Under the pieces are notes generated by a model. That model was not told where the DNA came from. It saw nothing but the letters and a program-made list of their open reading frames with translations, and searched no databases. 11,602 nucleotides of DNA. It comes from Planctomycetes bacterium UBA2386. GTDB lineage: Bacteria > Planctomycetota > UBA1135 > UBA2386. The translations under genes were made by a program, and so were the position numbers. The DNA is taken from contig DDSQ01000194.1 in the NCBI GenBank assembly GCA_002343845.1, forward strand, positions 20,314 to 31,915, in the 5' to 3' direction. This document shows positions 6,597 through 11,602 of this stretch, piece after piece (within the stretch, counting starts at the first letter, position 1; each line of letters opens with the position of its first letter).

Positions 6597-9500
6597 ATGT
6601 CAGCGATCCCGATGAAAGGCACCCTCTCCCACCGGCCGAACCCGTTCGCTCTCGTTGGCGCGGCGGCCACCCTGCCCCTGCTAGGACTTGCCGGCCTGCT
6701 GGCCGGTTGCACCGGCGGCAGCAAGGGCGATCCCGACAACCGCGGCGACTTCAAGGTGGTCAGCGTCAGCACCGGGTCGGGCAGCGTCTACCCCTACCGC
6801 ATTCGCACCACGGACCAGTTCGGCAATCCGACCTCGACCGTCGTCAACATCGAGAGCGAGGACACTCTCAAGAAGTTCGTGAACGGCAACAACGGGGTGC
6901 TGCCGGTCGCCACCCTGCCCGTGGACGCCGTGTTGCCCGACGGCACCCCTGGCAACCACTTCCTGCACTTCACGTTCAGCCACAAGCTGCAGATCGAGTC
7001 GATCCTCAGCAACCTGCTGGCCGACCAGTCGAACAGCGGCCTCGTCGGCTCGATTGCGTTGCTCGCCTACGATCCGTCGACGGAGACCTCGGTGACGCTT
7101 CGCGGGCGCGGCTTCGTCAACGGCTACACCTACTTCAACACCGGTGGTGCTCTGCAGCTGGTGCGGGCCCTCGAAGCCGACGGCAACAAGGTGAAGGTGC
7201 TCGATCCGCGCGCCAACGGGTTCCCGAACTACGCGGGCGCCGCGGACCTGGTCAGCCGGAAGTCGTTCACGTTCATTGCCGACGACGACAACGACCTGAC
7301 CGCGCTCGACACGTTCCCCGGCGACCGCCTGCTCCGCATCCTCGTCACCAACGCGGTGCGCGACAGCGAGAACGACATCCTCGAGCAGGAGATCGGCGTG
7401 GCGACGACGGTCGGCAGCGATCCGAACCCGCCCCAGGTGCTCGGCTTCACCACGCTGCCGCAGATCCAGCCCGGCAACGGCCAGACCGGCGTCGATCCGA
7501 CCGGCTCGATCCTGGTGCGCTTCAACAAGCCCGTGCAGCCCGGCCGGGTCGGCACGTTCTTCGACCCGAACCTGTTCACGCCGCCGACCGGCGGCATTTC
7601 GCTGTCGGTGACGTCGGCCGCCGCGACGTTCCCGGTGATCTACTACGCGGACCCGGTGAGCTACGGCGACTTGATGAGCTACTTCATCAAGCCGGCCTAC
7701 AGCCTGCCGGGGAACTCGCAGGTCGACGTCACGGTGTTGTCGACCACGATCACGAGCCTGATCGGTGACCCGATCGGCTCGCCGATCACCACCAGCTACA
7801 CGACTGGCGATGGTCCGGGCCTGGTGAACGCGCCGGTGGCGCCCGAGGCGATCTACATCGGCATCGGTGGCGCGCAGCCGGGCGTGTCGGTGATCGACCT
7901 GCACGGCTTCGGCCAGGGCACCGGTGACCCGTCGTTGTCGCGCTTCCCGCTGAACCCGAACATCGGTCTGCCAGGCGTCGTGCCGTCGCTGGCGCCCGGC
8001 ACGTCGAGCCTCGATGCCGGTGGTGCGGGTGTGTTGACGCTGACCCAGGACACCAACGGCAACACCCGCCTGCTGCGCGATCCGATCGTCGGCGACGTGA
8101 CCGACATCCACCTCGGCGCGCCGCTCGATCTCATCTACAACAACGAGAACGTCAACCGCAACGCGTCGCGCGCGAACCAGATCAACCAGCTGCTCGGCGC
8201 CGCGATGTCTGGGAACACGATCACGCAGCCGCCGATCCCGAACCCGCCGCGGCTCGTCTTCCCGCCGCCGAACCCGAACCGCGCGATCTTCGGCGAAGAG
8301 CCGACGGTCAAATCGTCGCTCGGCCCGCCAGGCGCCCTGGTCACCGGTGGCCCGCCCGCCGGCTGCCTCGCCGTCGGTCTGAACCTGCTCGTGCAGGGCA
8401 ATCCGTTCTCGTCGGTGCAGAACGAGATCGGCGTCTACGGCTCGTCCTTCATGGGCGTCTTCGTCGGCCCGCAGCCGGCCCCCGCGTCGCCGCCGCCGCC
8501 GCCGCCGTTCTGCCCGTTCACGTCGCGCCAGCAGGTCGGCCACTTCCTGTATGTGCTCGACCGCGACAACCGCCAGGTGCTGGTCGTCAACAGCAACCGC
8601 TTCACGGTGCTCGACTCGATCCAGCTCTCGGACCCGGTGAGCATGGCGGTGTCGCCGAACATGACGCGCCTCGCGGTGACCAACTTCGCGAGCTCGTCGG
8701 TGAGCTTCATCGACATCAACCCGCTGAGTGGGACGTTCCACCAGATCGTCGCCCAGACGCCGGTCGAGAGCGGCCCGACCGGCATCGCCTGGCAGCCGGA
8801 CGGCGAGGACGTGCTGGTCGTGTCGACCGACGCCAACTTCCTGACGATCATCAGCGCGCTCGACTTCACGGTGCGGCGCAGCCTTGGCGGCTTCCTCAAC
8901 GCGCCGATCGACGTCATCGTGACCGAGCGCTACTTCGGCCACGGCAACACGTCGGGCCTCTACTACGCCTACATCCTGAACGGCAACGGCACGATCGCGA
9001 TCTACGAGTCAGGCCCTGACGGCGTCAACGGCATCGGCTTCAACGACATCATCGGTTCGGTGACGAACGTCAGCTTCCCGCGCGCGCGGGCGATGATGTA
9101 CGACATGTCGGGCGGCTTCGGCGGTGTGTTCATCGGCCACACCGACGAGAGCGGACTCGGCCAGGTCAGCCGGTTGACGCTGACCGCGACCCCGCTGGGC
9201 GCCTTGCCGCTCAACCCGGTGTCCGGCGGGTTCATCCTGCCGCCGACCTACCGCCAGAAGGAGTGGACCGTCACGCAGCGGTTCGGCGGTGCCGTCAACG
9301 TGCAGAACTTCATGACCGGCAACTCGGTCATCGACATCTGCTTCGACGACATGCTGAACGTCGGTGGTTTGACCGGTCAGGGCAACCTGCTGGCGCCGTC
9401 GTTCGCCACCACGCCCTACATCCACTCCGGAAAGCACACGCTGAAGGTCATCAACGGTGCGCCGGTTGCCGCCGCGCAGCCGCGGTTGATGTTCGTCGCG

Positions 9501-9608
9501 CTGTCGGACGTCGGCAACGTCGACGTGTTCGAGATCGGCACGGGGACGCGCATCGCGACGATCCCGGTGCCGGGCGTGCGCACGGTGACAAACTACTGGC
9601 GCCAGTGA
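6597..9608 (+). CDS. Large predicted lipoprotein with Ig-like and YncE-like propeller segments
   Basis: This 1003-residue protein begins with a type II signal peptide: short basic n-region, hydrophobic stretch (17-36) and lipobox 'LLAGC' with Cys38. It is therefore predicted to be lipid-anchored at the cell surface or in the periplasm. Residues 45-270 are beta-rich and unrecognised. About 280-400 resembles a bacterial Ig-like domain of the SbsA type ('GQTGVDPTGSILVRFNKPV'). Around 625-640 a proline run ('PASPPPPPPFCPF') acts as a hinge, followed from about 648 by propeller-type strands ('FLYVLDRDNRQVLVVNSNRF', 'SMAVSPNMTRLAVTNFASS', 'GIAWQPDGEDVLVVSTDAN'), as in YncE/surface-layer propellers. 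No enzyme motif is seen. Start is ATG 6597 or ATG 6612; both keep the signal peptide. Neither has a Shine-Dalgarno sequence. It is probably a single-gene unit ending at the 9641 hairpin. The substrate or partner is unknown. Confidence 0.88.
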   Translation: MSAIPMKGTLSHRPNPFALVGAAATLPLLGLAGLLAGCTGGSKGDPDNRGDFKVVSVSTGSGSVYPYRIRTTDQFGNPTSTVVNIESEDTLKKFVNGNNGVLPVATLPVDAVLPDGTPGNHFLHFTFSHKLQIESILSNLLADQSNSGLVGSIALLAYDPSTETSVTLRGRGFVNGYTYFNTGGALQLVRALEADGNKVKVLDPRANGFPNYAGAADLVSRKSFTFIADDDNDLTALDTFPGDRLLRILVTNAVRDSENDILEQEIGVATTVGSDPNPPQVLGFTTLPQIQPGNGQTGVDPTGSILVRFNKPVQPGRVGTFFDPNLFTPPTGGISLSVTSAAATFPVIYYADPVSYGDLMSYFIKPAYSLPGNSQVDVTVLSTTITSLIGDPIGSPITTSYTTGDGPGLVNAPVAPEAIYIGIGGAQPGVSVIDLHGFGQGTGDPSLSRFPLNPNIGLPGVVPSLAPGTSSLDAGGAGVLTLTQDTNGNTRLLRDPIVGDVTDIHLGAPLDLIYNNENVNRNASRANQINQLLGAAMSGNTITQPPIPNPPRLVFPPPNPNRAIFGEEPTVKSSLGPPGALVTGGPPAGCLAVGLNLLVQGNPFSSVQNEIGVYGSSFMGVFVGPQPAPASPPPPPPFCPFTSRQQVGHFLYVLDRDNRQVLVVNSNRFTVLDSIQLSDPVSMAVSPNMTRLAVTNFASSSVSFIDINPLSGTFHQIVAQTPVESGPTGIAWQPDGEDVLVVSTDANFLTIISALDFTVRRSLGGFLNAPIDVIVTERYFGHGNTSGLYYAYILNGNGTIAIYESGPDGVNGIGFNDIIGSVTNVSFPRARAMMYDMSGGFGGVFIGHTDESGLGQVSRLTLTATPLGALPLNPVSGGFILPPTYRQKEWTVTQRFGGAVNVQNFMTGNSVIDICFDDMLNVGGLTGQGNLLAPSFATTPYIHSGKHTLKVINGAPVAAAQPRLMFVALSDVGNVDVFEIGTGTRIATIPVPGVRTVTNYWRQ

Positions 9609-9640
9609 CCGCCGCCGCCGGCCCGGCGGCTGGCGACCCA

Positions 9641-9677
9641 ACGGGCCCCGCTGCGGCGACGCCGCCGCGGGGCCCGT
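9641..9677 (+). terminator. Strong GC-rich hairpin terminator after the lipoprotein gene
   Basis: The arms ACGGGCCCCGC (9641-9651) and GCGGGGCCCGT (9667-9677) pair perfectly over 11 bp. The intervening bases can add a further short GCGG/CCGC stem. A weak T-containing stretch (GCTGTTTCC, 9678-9686) follows. It lies 33 bases after the stop at 9606-9608 and separates the lipoprotein gene from the quinone operon. Confidence 0.75.
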
Positions 9678-9708
9678 GCTGTTTCCAGCCCGTTGCCCCG
9701 GGGCGTCG

Positions 9709-9737
9709 TTGAGCCGAGCGTGATCCCGTCGCAGAAT
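9709..9737 (+). promoter_or_regulatory. Candidate promoter of the menG operon, possibly leaderless
   Basis: TTGAGC (9709-9714) and CAGAAT (9732-9737) are separated by 17 bases and each match four of six consensus positions for housekeeping -35 and -10 elements. The predicted transcription start is about seven bases downstream, at or next to the A of ATG 9744. The mRNA could therefore be leaderless, which would agree with the lack of a Shine-Dalgarno sequence. Short matches like this occur by chance. Confidence 0.35.
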
Positions 9738-9743
9738 CGCCGC

Positions 9744-10436
9744 ATGCCGGAAGCCGCCGCGATCTGCCGCATGTTCGCCGACGTGGCGCCCGGCTACGAC
9801 CGCGCCAACCGCGCCTTGTCGCTCGGCATCGACCGGTGGTGGCGACGCCGCACCGTCGCGGTCGTCGACGTGCGCGCCGGTGAGCACGGCCTCGACGTCT
9901 GTGCGGGCACCGGCGACCTGTCGTTCGCCCTGCAGCGTGCCGGGGCCGAGATCGTCGGCTCGGACTTCTGCGCGCCGATGGTGGTCTTGGCGCGCGCCAA
10001 GGCCGCGCGGGTCCCGTCGCCGCCGTCGTTCCTGGCCGCGGACGCGATGCGCCTGCCGTTCGCCGATGGCGCGTTCGACTTCGCCACCGTCGCGTTCGGC
10101 ATCCGCAACGTCAGCGACCCGGTGGTGGCGTTGCGCGAGATGGCGCGCGTCGTGCGGCCAGGAGGGCGCGTCGTCGTGCTCGAGTTCTGCAAGCCCACCG
10201 TGCCGGTGCTCGGGGCGTTGTATCGGGGCTACTTCCGCAACGTGCTGCCGCGACTCGGCCGCTGGATCAGCGGCGCCCGCAGCGACGCCTACCGCTACCT
10301 TCACGATTCGGTGATGGCGTTCCCCGAACGCGAGCAGTTCCTCGACCTGATGCGCACCGCCGGCCTGCAGGCGCCGCGCCAGCGCCTGCTGACCTGCGGC
10401 ATCGCCGCCATCTACCGTGGCGAAGTCACCGGCTGA
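9744..10436 (+). CDS. menG: MenG/UbiE-type quinone C-methyltransferase
   Basis: This 230-residue class I SAM-dependent methyltransferase is of the UbiE/MenG family, which methylates demethylmenaquinone (and, in UbiE, the ubiquinone precursor ring). The N-terminal signature 'MFADVAPGYDRANRALSLGID' region is at 10-30, SAM motif I 'DVCAGTGDLS' at 51-60, the acidic strand end 'GSDF' at 72-75, and 'ADAMRLPFADGAFD' at 99-112. The family signature 'FGIRNVSDP-ALREMARVVRPGG' spans 118-141, and 'YRYLHDSVMAFP' (183-194) is typical of the C-terminal half. The ATG at 9744 fits the usual short lead before 'MF'; the frame is open back to a TTG at 9693 and has a GTG at 9720. Its last 20 bases overlap the next gene. 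With a UbiX homologue two genes on, a menaquinone role is likely. Distinguishing MenG from UbiE needs the rest of the pathway. Confidence 0.9.
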   Translation: MPEAAAICRMFADVAPGYDRANRALSLGIDRWWRRRTVAVVDVRAGEHGLDVCAGTGDLSFALQRAGAEIVGSDFCAPMVVLARAKAARVPSPPSFLAADAMRLPFADGAFDFATVAFGIRNVSDPVVALREMARVVRPGGRVVVLEFCKPTVPVLGALYRGYFRNVLPRLGRWISGARSDAYRYLHDSVMAFPEREQFLDLMRTAGLQAPRQRLLTCGIAAIYRGEVTG

Positions 10437-11169
10437 CGCGCGTGCCGCCGCGTCGCTGCCGTCCGGCGGCTACCTGCACTGGTCGCGCGATGCGGCGGTC
10501 GGCTGCTGTGCAGTTTTGCCGCTCTGGTTGCTGTACGAAGGCCTGCGTCTGCTGTTGACGCCCGAGGAACGCAATGGCGCCGAAGCGCTGCTGCTGCGCG
10601 AGATCGGGCGCCTGGGCGTGCCGGGCCACCTGGTGCTGACGGCGGCGTTCGCGCTGCTGACGCTGCTGTCGGCGGCTTCGCTGAAGCGCCGCGACGTGCC
10701 GTGGATGCGCATCGCCGCGGTGATCGCGCTGGAGGGCACGCTCTACGCACTGCTGCTCGGACCGCTGTCGCAGCAGCTCGCGTCGTCGGCGCAACGGCTG
10801 CTCGCGACGGGCGTGGTCCCGTCGTCGCTCGCCGCGAACCTCGTCCACTCGATCGGGGCCGGCGTGTTCGAAGAGCTGGTCTTCCGCCTCGGCCTGATGT
10901 CGCTGCTGGTGTGGCTGGTGCTGCGGCCGGTGCGCGCGTGGTCGCTGCCGTCCTGGACGGCCGGCGTCGTGGCGGTCGTCGTCAGCGCGTTGGTGTTCTC
11001 GTGGTTCCATCACCTGTGCGGAGAACCGTGGGATTCCGGCCGCTTCACCTACCGTGCGATGGCCGGCCTGCTGCTCGGTGTGTTGATGTGGGTGCGCGGT
11101 TTCGGCGTCTGCGTCTACACGCACGCGATCTACGACGTCTGGTTCTACCTCTCCGCCGATGGCTCCTGA
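10417..11169 (+). CDS. CPBP-family intramembrane protease-like membrane protein
   Basis: This 250-residue hydrophobic protein has about five to seven membrane segments (for example around 27-47, 70-86, 99-117, 158-170, 182-197 and 214-226). It has the CPBP (CAAX protease and bacteriocin-processing, Abi) motif set: 'FEELVFRLG' with Glu152/Glu153 and Arg157, 'FSWFH' with His198, and 'HAIYD' with His236/Asp240. These residues form the putative active site in Rce1-type glutamic intramembrane proteases, and all are present, so activity is plausible. The GTG at 10417 overlaps the menG end by 20 bases, and the 3' end overlaps the next gene by 11 bases, so it is embedded in one operon. No Shine-Dalgarno sequence is visible. 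A next possible in-frame start lies well inside the protein. Its role between two quinone-synthesis genes is unknown; it may act on a membrane protein or simply share the transcript. Confidence 0.85.
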   Translation: MAKSPADARAAASLPSGGYLHWSRDAAVGCCAVLPLWLLYEGLRLLLTPEERNGAEALLLREIGRLGVPGHLVLTAAFALLTLLSAASLKRRDVPWMRIAAVIALEGTLYALLLGPLSQQLASSAQRLLATGVVPSSLAANLVHSIGAGVFEELVFRLGLMSLLVWLVLRPVRAWSLPSWTAGVVAVVVSALVFSWFHHLCGEPWDSGRFTYRAMAGLLLGVLMWVRGFGVCVYTHAIYDVWFYLSADGS

Positions 11170-11602
11170 TTCCCCGGTTACGCCGTCTGCGCAGCGCTTC
11201 GCCGTCGGGTGGTCCGGCGGCAGCGGCATCGCCTACGGTCTGCGGTTGGTGGAGGCCCTGCTCACCGCCGGCCACGAAGTGCACCTCTGCGCGACCACGG
11301 CGGCCCTGCGGGTGCTGCGCCACGAGGCCGGCCACGATGCCGTCACTTCGCACGCGGACCTGCGCGGGCTGTTCGTTCCGGCCCTGCGCGAACGGCTGTT
11401 CGTGCACGACCTCGCCGCCGTCGAGGCGGCGCCGGCGTCGGGCAGTGCGGGCATGCGGGCGACGATCCTGTGCCCCTGCAGCATGGGAACGCTGGCGCGC
11501 GTCGCGCACGGCTTCTCGAGCAACCTCGTCGAGCGAGCGGCCGACGTAGCACTCAAGGAAGGGCGGCCGTTGGTCGTCGTGCCGCGCGAGACGCCGCTGT
11601 CG
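11159..11602 (+). CDS. ubiX: UbiX-type flavin prenyltransferase (3' end outside window)
   Basis: The frame from the ATG at 11159 is open to the last base, giving 148 residues with the 3' end missing. UbiX attaches a dimethylallyl group to FMN, making the prenylated flavin cofactor used by UbiD-type decarboxylases. Visible features are the FMN loop 'GWSGGSGIAYGLRLVEALL' (17-35), 'ILCPCSMGTLARVAHG' in the middle, and 'SSNLVERAADVALKEGRPLVVVPRETPLS' near the edge (split here as 'NLVERAADVALKEGRP' and 'VVVPRETPLS'), with Lys133, Arg143 and Glu144 in the phosphate-binding region. The FMN loop departs from the usual Thr-Gly-Ala-Ser-Gly, reading Ser-Gly-Gly-Ser-Gly after a Trp. The gene overlaps the CPBP gene by 11 bases. 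With MenG in the same operon it fits menaquinone synthesis, possibly the futalosine branch, which uses UbiX/UbiD homologues. That branch is inference. Confidence 0.92.
   Translation, partial: MAPDSPVTPSAQRFAVGWSGGSGIAYGLRLVEALLTAGHEVHLCATTAALRVLRHEAGHDAVTSHADLRGLFVPALRERLFVHDLAAVEAAPASGSAGMRATILCPCSMGTLARVAHGFSSNLVERAADVALKEGRPLVVVPRETPLS

Noticed and set aside
6217..6597. N-terminal extension of the LigD-like protein by 127 residues
   Set aside because: The added sequence is low-complexity with many Arg, Pro and Cys residues, and a GAGGA ten bases before ATG 6216 supports the shorter start.
4534..6615. 693-codon plus-strand open frame opposite ligD
   Set aside because: It is antisense to the well-supported LigD-like protein, and its composition (Val/Arg/Ala/Gln-rich, no domain) is that of a shadow frame.
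6681..8942. 753-codon minus-strand open frame opposite the lipoprotein gene
   Set aside because: Arg/Val/Asp/His-rich repetitive translation with no domain; the plus strand encodes a lipobox, Ig-like and propeller segments.
9009..10304. Minus-strand open frame across the lipoprotein end, terminator and menG
   Set aside because: It runs through a strong hairpin and opposite a clear methyltransferase; the translation has no recognisable domain.
1..11602. CRISPR arrays, tRNA or rRNA genes, insertion sequences, attachment sites
   Set aside because: Read for regular spaced repeats, cloverleaf-like arms, transposase motifs and long terminal inverted repeats; none seen.

Overview
This is a roughly 70% GC window from a bacterial chromosome, most likely a planctomycete or a close relative. 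Two secreted proteins suggest this. One is the C-terminal end of a hypothetical protein with a tail domain (paired glycines, conserved cysteines, a near-terminal 'IG' strand) that I associate with planctomycete exported proteins. The other is a 1003-residue lipoprotein with Ig-like and YncE-like propeller segments. Most starts lack a Shine-Dalgarno sequence. The lineage call is inference.

Positions 1-6216 are dominated by a non-homologous end-joining (NHEJ) locus. After the partial secreted protein (1-429, +) come a minus-strand endonuclease/exonuclease/phosphatase family protein (497-1285) and then, divergently, a plus-strand operon: Ku (1486-2367), a stand-alone ATP-dependent DNA ligase (2387-3307), and a MerR-type helix-turn-helix/TPR protein (3304-4158) that overlaps the ligase by ATGA. 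Converging on it from the minus strand is a LigD-type protein (4174-6216) with the order phosphoesterase - ligase-like - primase/polymerase. Its phosphoesterase and polymerase active sites look intact. Its central ligase-like segment has lost the nucleotidyl-acceptor lysine and most other catalytic residues, and it has no OB-fold. The stand-alone ligase has both. The locus therefore appears to be a split NHEJ machine: end processing and gap filling in one protein, sealing in another, with Ku and an uncharacterised HTH-TPR partner beside the ligase. This is the main discovery candidate in the window.

Positions 6217-6596 are a divergent intergenic region with an interrupted palindrome and no recognisable gene. 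The large lipoprotein follows (6597-9608, +), ending in a strong GC-rich hairpin terminator.

Positions 9744-11602 hold a tightly overlapping plus-strand operon: a MenG/UbiE-type quinone methyltransferase, a CPBP-family membrane protease-like protein, and a UbiX-type flavin prenyltransferase that runs off the window. MenG and UbiX point to (mena)quinone synthesis. The membrane protein between them has no obvious role in that pathway.
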